This document shows, piece by piece, positions 1-7,816 of a stretch of 40,113 bases of DNA. The notes under the pieces were generated by a model. It saw nothing but the letters and a program-made list of their open reading frames with translations. It searched no databases and was not told where the DNA came from. The first letter of the stretch is position 1; every line of letters starts with the position of its first letter. Origin of the DNA: Erysipelotrichia bacterium (GTDB taxonomy: Bacteria > Bacillota_I > Bacilli_A > Erysipelotrichales > Erysipelotrichaceae); contig JAGXSD010000057.1 of the NCBI GenBank assembly GCA_018333955.1, positions 1 through 40,113 on the forward strand. Direction: 5' to 3'. Made by a program: the position numbers and the translations under genes.

Positions 1-306
1 CATTCAAAGTTCTACAGTTTAGTCATATCGCTATTAATCACCTCTTAAGGACATGACAAGCAAGAGATGATTGACTCAATGGGATTGTCGGGAACACGCG
101 GTGAGTCGCCTTATGAACCTTATTCTTTGTTTGTGATACACGTTTATAAGCCAAAGACCAACCTATAAGGTGCACGCTGATAGCAGTATTTAGCTAATTA
201 AGCAGCGAAAGAAAGTCTGTTTCCAGATATTTTTTGTTGGCTTTTAAGGTAGCCACACCACTGCCCTTTGAATCAAACATCGACCTGTCGAAACCATGAC
301 ATCCCC
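1..306 (-). ncRNA. ssrA: tmRNA (ssrA), 5' part, runs off the window
   Basis: Transfer-messenger RNA rescues stalled ribosomes together with SmpB and tags the unfinished protein for degradation. Read on the minus strand, the sequence starts at 306 with GGGGATGTCATGGTTTCGAC, the hallmark 5' end that forms the tRNA-like acceptor and D-like region. The tag reading frame ends at about 204-230 with codons for L-S-F-A-A followed by TAA, like the -ALAA ends of known tags. The resume codon is not certain; the open frame upstream reads K-S-Q-Q-K-I-S-G-N-R. About 300 nt are present, so the 3' tRNA-like half lies outside the window. The partner gene smpB is 3 kb away on the same strand, with a plus-strand operon in between. 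Confidence 0.93.
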
Positions 307-318
307 GTTTGCATGCAC

Positions 319-324
319 ATTATA
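319..324 (-). promoter_or_regulatory. extended -10 promoter of tmRNA
   Basis: On the minus strand, TGGTATAAT (a TGn-extended -10) lies 12 nt upstream of the mature GGGG 5' end of tmRNA. There is no good -35 box, which is usual for extended -10 promoters. The short leader between this site and 306 would be removed by 5' processing. Confidence 0.6.
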
Positions 325-408
325 CCATAAATGTTGTAAGTTTCACTCCTCTTTAACATACTTACATAAAAACAGTGATATAATACATTCAAAAGAGAGG
401 TATGATCA

Positions 409-960
409 ATGGAAATTCTTGTTTTATTAGGTGTGGTCGTCGTACTGGGACTATTCTTAGCCTCAGCCTACAATAATTTTGTTTTACTTCGTAACCGTGT
501 TGAAGAAGCATTTTCGACCATGGATGTCTTCATGATGAAGCGCTATGATTTAATTCCAAATCTTGTGGAAACTGTCAAAGGTTACGCAAAACATGAAAGC
601 GAAACCTTAGAGCGTGTCATTCAAGCTAGAAACATGGCTGTCAATGCATCAAGTCCTGAAGATAAGATGAAAGCTGAAGGAGAGTTTAGTGGTGTGTTAT
701 CTCGCTTATTCGCTTTATCCGAAGCTTATCCAGATTTAAAAGCTAACCAACAATTCCTAGACCTTCAAAACCAATTAAAACTTATTGAAGATGATATTGC
801 ACAATCTCGTAAGTTCTACAATGGTACCACTCGTCAATATAACACCACGATTGAAACATTCCCTAATAATATCGTAGCGGGATTCTTCAAGTTTACTCGC
901 AAGCCACTCTTTGAAGTTGAAGATGCAAGTCAACGTCAAAATGTGAAGGTGCAATTCTAA
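409..960 (+). CDS. lemA: LemA family protein
   Basis: LemA-type protein of 183 residues, the usual family length. One N-terminal membrane segment (about residues 3-22) is followed by a long helical domain with the family signature around residues 27-55 (NNFVLLRNRVEEAFSTMDV, then RYDLIPNLVETVKGYA). The C-terminal domain is thought to face the cell exterior. Its biochemical function is not established. It starts a plus-strand operon with a small membrane protein and a DUF2207 protein, a common LemA partnership. AGAGAGG precedes the ATG, and a TATAAT at about 379 is a likely -10. Confidence 0.93.
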   Translation: MEILVLLGVVVVLGLFLASAYNNFVLLRNRVEEAFSTMDVFMMKRYDLIPNLVETVKGYAKHESETLERVIQARNMAVNASSPEDKMKAEGEFSGVLSRLFALSEAYPDLKANQQFLDLQNQLKLIEDDIAQSRKFYNGTTRQYNTTIETFPNNIVAGFFKFTRKPLFEVEDASQRQNVKVQF

Positions 961-1000
961 GAAAGGGGACTACCCTTTCTTTGTTCAATAAGGAGCAATT

Positions 1001-1390
1001 ATGACACAATTATTCAATAAAAAGAATGCTTTAGGCATTGCCTTAGCATCCCTAATCGTCTCATTTCTAGTCTTCTTCCTCGCTAATTTTGTACTCCTTG
1101 GCTATGAGCGTGATCTTAGTGTGGTTTTAGAATTATCACCATTTGCCCTCTATGCCGCGATTGTTTTCTTTGGACTCATTAAAACAGGTCGTTTTATTGG
1201 AGTGAGTTTGTTCTTTGTCACCTTCTTCGCTGCATGCGCACTTTATCTTTATATCTTTGCGGATCGCAATAACGCCTTCGCATCCTTATCTGGCTCATTA
1301 ATGTATATTTATATCATTCTCATTGGATCCATTGCTAGCTTAGTCATTGACTTAGTGATTACGTGGACTCAGAAAAAGAAGGTAAACTAG
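1001..1390 (+). CDS. small four-helix membrane protein of the LemA operon
   Basis: 129 residues with about four hydrophobic segments (near 13-32, 43-60, 66-88 and 100-121) and a lysine-rich cytoplasmic tail. I do not recognise a family. It lies 40 nt after lemA, has a clear AAGGAG site before its ATG, and ends 4 nt before the DUF2207 gene, so the three are almost certainly co-transcribed. A structural or accessory role for the LemA/DUF2207 pair is inference from context only. Confidence 0.8.
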   Translation: MTQLFNKKNALGIALASLIVSFLVFFLANFVLLGYERDLSVVLELSPFALYAAIVFFGLIKTGRFIGVSLFFVTFFAACALYLYIFADRNNAFASLSGSLMYIYIILIGSIASLVIDLVITWTQKKKVN

Positions 1391-1394
1391 ACCA

Positions 1395-3263
1395 ATGAAG
1401 TGGAAGATTATTCTACTGTCTTTGTTTTGGCTGTTTTTATGGACTCGTCCGCTTCACGCCAATCAAGACATCATCATTAACCAACATCATATCGATATCT
1501 TGGTCCGTGAAAACGGCGAATATGATTTTAAGCATACCCTCAATGTAACTTTTTCTTCTCCCTATTATGGAATCTATGTGAATATCCCTCAAGCTTATCA
1601 AATGACTTGGGAAATCGATGGCCAAAATCAAGTAAGAGAGTATTTGTTTCCACTTACAAATATTAAAATCTTAAACACTCCAGGCATTATCGAGCGCTAT
1701 CGCGAGGGTGTACAACTTAAACTCGGTGAAGAAGGCATTTATGTTACTGGAGCACAAACCTATATTTATTCTTACACGATGAATACTCGCGATTTACGCT
1801 TAGATGGTCGTCAACGCTTTTATTTAAATTTCATTGGTAGTGGTTGGGAAGTCCCAACCGAGAAAGTGACATTTAATGTCGAGTTTGAAGGAAGTATTAT
1901 TGGCTTAACTCCACGCTTTTATGCAGGAAGTTCTTCAAATAGCACACCAGTTTACCCATCTAATTTGCTAATCACTTCCAATTCCATTTCAGGTACCTTT
2001 GATCGATATCTCAATCCGTTTGAAGCGTTCACCATCGATATGGACCTTCCACGTGGATTCTTTGATTTTCCACCTCGCGTTGATTATACCTATATCTCTT
2101 TAGTATTAAGCTTAGCTGTCTTAGTCTATTTACTTCTCATGTATCAAAAACATGGTAAAGATGATCCTGTGACTGAAGTCGCAGGATGGAATCCTCCAAA
2201 AGGATTATCTTCAGCCATGGTGGGTTATGTCTTTGATGGTTTTGTGGATACCAAAGATGTCTTATCACTCATCATCTATTGGGCAAGCCAAGGATATATG
2301 ACTATCGAGGAAATCGACAAGAATACTGTGAAGTTTACTAAACTAAGAGAACTTGATCAAGGCATTAAAGCTGAAATGATGTTATTTAATGATTTGTTTA
2401 GAAATCGAGATCATGTCACAACAGCGCAACTTAAGTATAAATTCTCTGAATCAATTACTGCCGCACAAAGTAACATCGCGGCACACTTCAAACATAATCC
2501 TAGTATGCGTATCTATTCTAAAGAATCGGTATTCTTTCAAGGATTGTTTGCCTTCTTATGTTCAATTCCACTAGCATTGAACGTGATGATTAGTGTCTAT
2601 CAAACCACATTATCGTTTGAAGCGTTTATATTTGGTGGATTCTTCTTTGTGATTGCAATAGTTCTTCATATTGTAAATATCGTGGTATCACGACGTAATC
2701 CAAGCTTTAAGACATCAAGCAAATTCCTCACTGCACTGATATTCTTCATCTTAAGTGGTGTTCTTGTTTTCTTTGCATTAGTGGCGATCTCGATGCATGA
2801 AGGAGCGTTATTTGTCATTATGATGAATGGTCTCATCTTTATCTTTGGAGTATGGTTGAATGCGAAGATGGATAAACGCTCAGCCCAAGGGAATGCTTGG
2901 CTTGGGGAGATCTTAGGATTTAGACACTTTATTGAAGTTGCCGAGAAATCACGTCTAGAAATGCTTGTGAGAGAAAATCCAGCCTACTTCTACCATATTC
3001 TTCCATTCGCATATGTCCTTAATGTGTCTGATGTCTGGTCTAAGCAATTTGAATCCATTGCGATTGATGCCCCATCATGGTACATTGGTCCATCGTATAC
3101 TAATTCCTATGTCATGATGCGCTCACTTAATCGCACCTTGACCACCATGAATCAAACCATGACAGTTCCAGCCCCTTCTAAAGGCAAAGGCGGAGGTGGA
3201 TTTGGTGGCGGAGGATTCTCCGGTGGTGGATTTGGCGGCGGCGGTGGCGGCGGCTGGAAATAA
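1395..3263 (+). CDS. DUF2207 domain membrane protein
   Basis: A 622-residue predicted membrane protein. A signal peptide or anchor (about 1-22) leads into an extracellular beta-rich DUF2207 domain (about 25-225). A membrane segment near 233-250, a cytoplasmic part starting with a GWNPPKGLSSAMVGYVFDG stretch, two to four more helices (about 380-490), and a glycine-rich tail (GGGGFGGGGFSGGG) ending in W-K follow. This layout is typical of DUF2207 proteins encoded next to LemA. No enzyme activity is established for the family. The ribosome binding site is weak (AAGG 12 nt upstream), so translation may be coupled to the preceding gene 4 nt away. Confidence 0.88.
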   Translation: MKWKIILLSLFWLFLWTRPLHANQDIIINQHHIDILVRENGEYDFKHTLNVTFSSPYYGIYVNIPQAYQMTWEIDGQNQVREYLFPLTNIKILNTPGIIERYREGVQLKLGEEGIYVTGAQTYIYSYTMNTRDLRLDGRQRFYLNFIGSGWEVPTEKVTFNVEFEGSIIGLTPRFYAGSSSNSTPVYPSNLLITSNSISGTFDRYLNPFEAFTIDMDLPRGFFDFPPRVDYTYISLVLSLAVLVYLLLMYQKHGKDDPVTEVAGWNPPKGLSSAMVGYVFDGFVDTKDVLSLIIYWASQGYMTIEEIDKNTVKFTKLRELDQGIKAEMMLFNDLFRNRDHVTTAQLKYKFSESITAAQSNIAAHFKHNPSMRIYSKESVFFQGLFAFLCSIPLALNVMISVYQTTLSFEAFIFGGFFFVIAIVLHIVNIVVSRRNPSFKTSSKFLTALIFFILSGVLVFFALVAISMHEGALFVIMMNGLIFIFGVWLNAKMDKRSAQGNAWLGEILGFRHFIEVAEKSRLEMLVRENPAYFYHILPFAYVLNVSDVWSKQFESIAIDAPSWYIGPSYTNSYVMMRSLNRTLTTMNQTMTVPAPSKGKGGGGFGGGGFSGGGFGGGGGGGWK

Positions 3264-3275
3264 ATATTTAAACAG

Positions 3276-3302
3276 AAAGAGCACTTAACGTGCTCTTTGT
3301 TT
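3276..3302 (+). terminator. bidirectional terminator shared by DUF2207 gene and smpB
   Basis: Nine-base arms AAAGAGCAC and GTGCTCTTT around the loop TTAAC, followed by GTTTTA on the plus strand. On the minus strand the same hairpin contains the last codons of smpB, with the stop codon in the loop. It separates two convergent operons. Confidence 0.8.
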
Positions 3303-3737
3303 TATAGCCTTGGCAATCATTCGCTTATCATCTCGCTCTTTTTCAACTTGTCGTTTATCATGAGCCGCTTTACCTAATGCTAAGCCAATTTCTACTTTAG
3401 CCAAGCCTTTAGATAAATACATTGATAAAGGAATAATCGTATATCCTTTAAGTTGGACTTTTTTACCCCATTTACGTATTTCAGATTTATGAAGTAATAG
3501 CCGACGATCTCGCTCTTCTTCATGATTAAAGCGATTTCCAAATTCATATGGCGCAATATTCATATTCTTAAGTATGGCTTGTCCTTCTTTGATTTGAATG
3601 AAAGCATCTTTAAACTGGACTTTACCTAAGCGAACTGATTTGATTTCAGTTCCTGTGAGTTCAATCCCTGCTTCAAGCTTTTCTTCAATAAAATAATCAT
3701 GATAAGCTCGTTTATTATTCGCAATAATTTTATTCAT
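3285..3737 (-). CDS. smpB: SsrA-binding protein SmpB
   Basis: SmpB binds tmRNA and takes it to stalled ribosomes for trans-translation. The 150-residue length is standard. Visible family landmarks are the N-terminal NKRAYHDYFIEEKLEAGIELTGTE region (RNA-binding core, beta strand with GTE), SVRLGKVQFKDAF, and the basic C-terminal tail after LGKAAHDKRQ with KERDDKR, which in the family folds in the decoding channel. The gene overlaps the end of rnr by 8 nt and is the last gene of secG-rnr-smpB. Confidence 0.97.
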   Translation of the reverse strand: MNKIIANNKRAYHDYFIEEKLEAGIELTGTEIKSVRLGKVQFKDAFIQIKEGQAILKNMNIAPYEFGNRFNHEEERDRRLLLHKSEIRKWGKKVQLKGYTIIPLSMYLSKGLAKVEIGLALGKAAHDKRQVEKERDDKRMIAKAIKQRAR

Positions 3738-5823
3738 GAGTTTTCACTCCATGTTTTAAATATTTAAAGTCAATCGTTCTGGTATCTTTGTTTGCGCTGG
3801 TGACACTTACTTTGATTTCATCTCCTAACGAGAATACTTTTCGTTTACGCTCACCGACCAGTCTCATATTAAGTTGATCAAAGATGTAATAATCATCATG
3901 AAGTGTACTCATGTGCACAAGTCCTTCAATACTATTAGGAAGCATCACAAAGAAACCAAAGGATGTAATTCCACTAATGATCCCATCATACACATCATGA
4001 ATATGATTCATCATAAATTCAGCTTTCTTCATATCTTCAACTGCACGCTCTGCGTCCACAGCTCTACGCTCAGTCATTGAAGCTTGCGCCGCAATCACAC
4101 GCATGAGACTTAAATCATTCTTATAGGCTTTTTGATCAAGTTTATTTTCAAAGACATACTTTCTTAACATCCGATGCACCACAAGATCAGGATAACGGCG
4201 AATTGGAGAAGTGAAGTGAGTGTAGTCGTGTAGAGCTAAACCAAAGTGACCAATCGGTTCATCACTATACACTGCTTTCTTCATACTTCTTAACATGAGC
4301 GTTGAGATGGCTGGAAACATTGGTGAATCTTCAAATGCTTTAAGTGCTTTTTGAAGTGATGTTTGATGAACTCCACTTTGATGAATTTTTAAAGTCACCC
4401 CATGTAAAGCACATAACTTGGCAATCGATTCAATCTTATCTGGATCTGGATTCTCGTGAATGCGATACAATCCAGGAAGTTGCATGGTCCTCAATGTGTA
4501 CGCAACCGCTTCATTTGCCGCGACCATAAAGTCTTCAATTAAACGCTCAGATCGCCCACTAGTGCGGGCCACCACATCGACAATCTTCCCATCATTCATA
4601 ATGAATTTAGATTCAATGGTATTAAAATCAAGTTGGCCCTTAAGTGCTTTTCTTTGATTTAAAACGTCAGAACAAGCCAAGGCATCTTTTAAGAACGTTT
4701 TGAAATCATCATCTTCTTCATTGAGTAGTGTTTCATCCTCAAAACATGCATTCACATACGTATAGGAAAGTCTACGTTTTGAATGAATCATTGAAGGATG
4801 AATCTGAATATCTTCAATGTGACCTGATGATGTGATTAACATCGATGCAGTTAAGGTATAACGATCGACTTCAGGATGAAGTGAACATACACCATTGGAT
4901 AACACTTCAGGAAGCATCGGCACAACCGTATTGGCTGCATACACCGAAGTTCCTCTTTGGTATGCATCTTGATCTAATGCACTTCCCTCTTTCACATAAT
5001 ACGATACATCCGCAATATGCACTTGAAGTCTAAAGTTGTCTTGTTCTCTTTGGATGCTTATCGCATCATCAAGATCTTTCGCATCTTCACCATCAATGGT
5101 CACTACGTAATGTGAGCGATAATCCGTGCGGTTGGATTCAGTGACAATGTTTTCATTGATACTTTTAATTTCTTGTTTTGTTTTATCTGAAAATTCAATG
5201 GGCACTTTATTTTCAATAAGAAGCGCTAAGATATCCATCCCTACAGTTTTAGATGATCCTAAAACTTCTTTGAGTTTGAACTTTAAAGGTTTATAGGAGG
5301 TTATGGAGGCAATAACCATATCCAGTGATTTTAGTTTAATATGTTTATCAATAGTGATAGGATAGCGTTTTTGAAGTTTCACATCGACTGGAAAGAATTC
5401 CCAACCACGCTTTGTAAGGGTGCACGTTCCTACCATTTGTGTGGTGGCACGCTCAATGATATTAACGACTTTCGCAAATCGCTCACCATGATCAAAATTG
5501 GCTTCCACTTGCACAATATCCTTATGCATTGCATCACCAATATAACTTGCGGAGACAAAAATATCCTCTTCAAGTCCATCGACACTCACATACCCATGTC
5601 CTTTTGAGTTAATAAAGATTGAGCCTTTATATAAATCAAATTCATGGGGATGCATGACTTTCCCTTTTTTACTTAATACAAGTTCTCCCAATGCAATCTT
5701 TTCTTTAATAAAAGCATTCATGTCTTTTTCAGACACACCAAAATCCTGCGACCATTCAAGAGAGGTTTTCTTCGCAGCATGTGGATTAGTGATATTGTCT
5801 AAGATGGTTTGAAAGTCGATCAT
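3730..5823 (-). CDS. rnr: ribonuclease R
   Basis: A 3'-5' exoribonuclease of the RNB family (697 residues) that degrades structured RNA and works with tmRNA-SmpB in clearing non-stop mRNA. An N-terminal helix-turn-helix-like part and cold-shock OB domains (GSIFINSKGHGYVSVDG) come first. The RNB catalytic core follows at about residues 235-560, with the acidic metal-binding motif TIDGEDAKDLDDAIS, HIADVSYYV, and the HFTSPIRRYPDLVVHR motif. A C-terminal S1 domain (GIISGITSFGFFVMLPNSIEG) closes the protein. The start has AAGGAG 7 nt upstream. It sits between secG and smpB, the common Bacillota order. Confidence 0.97.
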   Translation of the reverse strand: MIDFQTILDNITNPHAAKKTSLEWSQDFGVSEKDMNAFIKEKIALGELVLSKKGKVMHPHEFDLYKGSIFINSKGHGYVSVDGLEEDIFVSASYIGDAMHKDIVQVEANFDHGERFAKVVNIIERATTQMVGTCTLTKRGWEFFPVDVKLQKRYPITIDKHIKLKSLDMVIASITSYKPLKFKLKEVLGSSKTVGMDILALLIENKVPIEFSDKTKQEIKSINENIVTESNRTDYRSHYVVTIDGEDAKDLDDAISIQREQDNFRLQVHIADVSYYVKEGSALDQDAYQRGTSVYAANTVVPMLPEVLSNGVCSLHPEVDRYTLTASMLITSSGHIEDIQIHPSMIHSKRRLSYTYVNACFEDETLLNEEDDDFKTFLKDALACSDVLNQRKALKGQLDFNTIESKFIMNDGKIVDVVARTSGRSERLIEDFMVAANEAVAYTLRTMQLPGLYRIHENPDPDKIESIAKLCALHGVTLKIHQSGVHQTSLQKALKAFEDSPMFPAISTLMLRSMKKAVYSDEPIGHFGLALHDYTHFTSPIRRYPDLVVHRMLRKYVFENKLDQKAYKNDLSLMRVIAAQASMTERRAVDAERAVEDMKKAEFMMNHIHDVYDGIISGITSFGFFVMLPNSIEGLVHMSTLHDDYYIFDQLNMRLVGERKRKVFSLGDEIKVSVTSANKDTRTIDFKYLKHGVKTHE

Positions 5824-5836
5824 GGTTCTCCTTAAA

Positions 5837-5857
5837 GAAAAAAGGCCTTAGGCCTTA
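5837..5857 (-). terminator. weak hairpin between secG and rnr
   Basis: On the minus strand AAGGCC-TAA-GGCCTT is followed by a T-rich stretch, overlapping the secG stop codon. The stem is only six pairs with a tight loop, so it may attenuate rather than stop transcription into rnr. Confidence 0.45.
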
Positions 5858-6082
5858 AATCACACGAATTAAAATGACAAGCGCAAAGAATACGAGTCCA
5901 AGAACCAGTGTGATGTTTGCGATCACTTTTTCAGGTCCTCTTTCTTTTGCGTTGGCGAATAAATTCAATCCACCACTACCGGTAAAGGCACTGGAGATTC
6001 CTTCGGATTTTCCACTTTGAAGTAAGGCTAGGATAATGAGTAATCCTGAGACTAGCATTAATATGACATCGAGAATGAGCAT
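5855..6082 (-). CDS. secG: preprotein translocase subunit SecG
   Basis: Small integral membrane subunit of the SecYEG channel, 75 residues. Two membrane helices (about 1-20 and 52-72) flank the family loop with LLQSGKSEGISSAFTGSG. The open frame runs further upstream, but ATG 6082 is chosen because AAAGGAG lies just before it and the resulting length fits the family. A promoter is visible directly upstream. First gene of secG-rnr-smpB. Confidence 0.95.
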   Translation of the reverse strand: MLILDVILMLVSGLLIILALLQSGKSEGISSAFTGSGGLNLFANAKERGPEKVIANITLVLGLVFFALVILIRVI

Positions 6083-6107
6083 AACGTTCTCCTTTAATTG
6101 CCATAAC

Positions 6108-6136
6108 ATTGTATCACTTAGCACTATGAAAATCAA
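6108..6136 (-). promoter_or_regulatory. promoter of secG-rnr-smpB
   Basis: On the minus strand TTGATT (6131-6136) and TACAAT (6108-6113) are separated by 17 nt, a good sigma-A-type promoter ending about 25 nt before the secG start. Confidence 0.7.
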
Positions 6137-6195
6137 ATAGTTCGTAAAGTGAGTGTGAAGCAAACCATAACCACTTGATTAATAGTGAAAATGAC

Positions 6196-6921
6196 TTAAA
6201 AGAGTTCTTTCATCTTTACACGGGAGTCAATCATTCGATCATCTCTTTGAAAAGAAGTGGTCTCTTTAATATTCCAATCGGTGTGGTATTTGTCCTTAAG
6301 AAAACTCACAATTTCAAAGAAAGAATACTTTCTATTTGAGTTGGCCATGTATAGTCCAGGATGAAAATGTAGTGCACAATCTACTAAAACTCTCGCACTT
6401 TCATCAAGAAAACTACAGGAAGGAAACCATTTTGAACTTGCCTCAATATATCCTTGAGTCTTGTGTTGATGTGATACATAGTGAAACATATTATTAGTTC
6501 TTGCGTGAGCTCCAATTTGCCATCCAAGTCTTACAATCACCGCATTGTGATGATGATTAGTGATGAGTTGTTCACACATGATTTTATAGCGACCATAATC
6601 TTCTTCACTATTTGGAATACTCGTGATATCATAGGGACCACTTCCTTTTTCAGAGAATACAGAAACAGTGCTGGTGAATAGTAATCTAATGTTAAGTTCA
6701 TCAGTAGATTTCACAATCGCTTCAAGCCACTCTATCGGTCCTGTCGCAAGATGAAAGAAGATATCAGGTTGATGAAGTGAAATAAAGTTATGGACACTCT
6801 CAAATGAATGGATATCCACTTGGCTTCGATCCCATATTATAACTTCAAAATCATGATTGAGTAGCTCCTCATAGACATAAGGAGCGACCGTTCCATTCAT
6901 GCCGGTAATAATCGCTTTCAT
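6196..6921 (-). CDS. NAD(P)-dependent sugar epimerase/reductase-like protein
   Basis: A 241-residue short-chain dehydrogenase of the extended type, similar to RmlD/dTDP-4-dehydrorhamnose reductase-like proteins. The nucleotide-binding motif is MKAIITGMNGTVAPYVYEEL (Gly-x-x-Gly-x-x variant GMNGTVA), followed by IIWDRSQVDIH. An active-site-like Y-x-x-x-K occurs in DYGRYKIMCEQ, and a Ser/Thr-rich LLFTSTVSVF strand precedes it. Substrate is unknown. ATG 6921 is chosen for its GGAAGGAAAAGAG site; it lies 1 nt from the stop of the XRE regulator, so it belongs to that operon. Confidence 0.8.
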   Translation of the reverse strand: MKAIITGMNGTVAPYVYEELLNHDFEVIIWDRSQVDIHSFESVHNFISLHQPDIFFHLATGPIEWLEAIVKSTDELNIRLLFTSTVSVFSEKGSGPYDITSIPNSEEDYGRYKIMCEQLITNHHHNAVIVRLGWQIGAHARTNNMFHYVSHQHKTQGYIEASSKWFPSCSFLDESARVLVDCALHFHPGLYMANSNRKYSFFEIVSFLKDKYHTDWNIKETTSFQRDDRMIDSRVKMKELF

Positions 6922-6922
6922 A

Positions 6923-7147
6923 TTACTCTTTTCCTTCCACTTCCACTTCAAAGACTTCCCCAATCTTTACATTGAATGCTTCCGCAATTCTAAAAGCTAG
7001 TTCTAATGAGGGGGTATATTTTCCAGCTTCAACCGAAACAATGGTTTGGCGTGATGCCCCTACTTTTTCCGCAAGTTGTTGTTGGGTCATTTCATTCGCA
7101 AAGAAGCGAAGCTTGCGAATATGATTTGTTATTTTTATTTTTTTCAA
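6923..7147 (-). CDS. XRE-family HTH transcriptional regulator
   Basis: A small Cro/C1-type regulator of 74 residues that is almost only the DNA-binding domain: MTQQQLAEKVGASRQTIVSVEAGKY contains the helix-turn-helix, then PSLELAFRIAEAF. The likely start is TTG 7147, because AAAGGAG lies 9 nt upstream and the protein then begins with the typical KKIKITNHIRKLR. It follows the membrane protein gene with a 1-nt gap. A palindrome over the operon promoter suggests autoregulation, which is inference. Confidence 0.9.
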   Translation of the reverse strand: MKKIKITNHIRKLRFFANEMTQQQLAEKVGASRQTIVSVEAGKYTPSLELAFRIAEAFNVKIGEVFEVEVEGKE

Positions 7148-7148
7148 A

Positions 7149-7649
7149 TTATTGGACTCCTTTTCTGTAATAAAGGAATTGTTGAAAGCCTTCAAGAATT
7201 GATCCTAGACTAAAGGATGCAAACACCATATTTAACATCACCACAGGTGAATAATTTAAGGCTAAGGCAATTAATCCACATACAAATCCGATTCCTGAAA
7301 AGATAAATCCAACTCGCATGGATTTGAGCTCAATGAGCTTATCCATTTCATCACTCATCATTTCAGTATTAATAATCTTTTCAACTTCTTCATTACTTGT
7401 GTCTTGATTGATCATCTTTTCTTTGATTGCAATCATAATTGCACTTACGATATGAAATATGATTTGGGTTATGATACTCACCACAATGCCAATTCCAATA
7501 AATAAAAGCATCGCGTTGGCCCAAAACTTAATGTCTTCACTATCAACAGATCCAGACTGAAGTTTTCCAATGACATAGATACCATAAGCCATAAGTAATA
7601 TAATTCCCGTAATCACAGAAAACAATGATCTCTTTTCTTGAAGTGACAT
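7149..7649 (-). CDS. four-helix membrane protein paired with the XRE regulator
   Basis: 166 residues with four predicted membrane helices (about 9-27, 40-72, 108-130 and 133-152) and a charged cytoplasmic stretch near 75-105. This resembles the unnamed membrane proteins often encoded directly upstream of minimal XRE regulators in Bacillota. The ATG has GGAG 8 nt upstream. Function is unknown. Confidence 0.8.
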   Translation of the reverse strand: MSLQEKRSLFSVITGIILLMAYGIYVIGKLQSGSVDSEDIKFWANAMLLFIGIGIVVSIITQIIFHIVSAIMIAIKEKMINQDTSNEEVEKIINTEMMSDEMDKLIELKSMRVGFIFSGIGFVCGLIALALNYSPVVMLNMVFASFSLGSILEGFQQFLYYRKGVQ

Positions 7650-7681
7650 GATTTTTCTCCTTTGTCATGTTTTATATCCAT

Positions 7682-7710
7682 ATAGTAAACTATTATAATC
7701 ACAATGTCAA
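7682..7710 (-). promoter_or_regulatory. promoter and likely operator of the XRE operon
   Basis: On the minus strand TTGACA (7705-7710), a 17-nt spacer and TACTAT (7682-7687) form a strong promoter. The -10 is part of the 12-nt palindrome ATAGTTTACTAT (7682-7693), a plausible binding site for the encoded XRE regulator. Confidence 0.65.
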
Positions 7711-7753
7711 ATATATTTTACTTTTAATGTATTTTTTGGGTATCACTTCCACC

Positions 7754-7784
7754 ACAAATAAAAAGATGTCGATGTCGACATCTT
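7754..7784 (-). terminator. terminator of the multicopper oxidase gene
   Basis: AAAGATGTCGA and TCGACATCTTT are perfect inverted arms around a 2-nt centre; on the minus strand they are followed by TTTTTATTTG. Confidence 0.75.
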
Positions 7785-7816
7785 TAAACATGATACACAT
7801 CACAGCTTTATATGCT

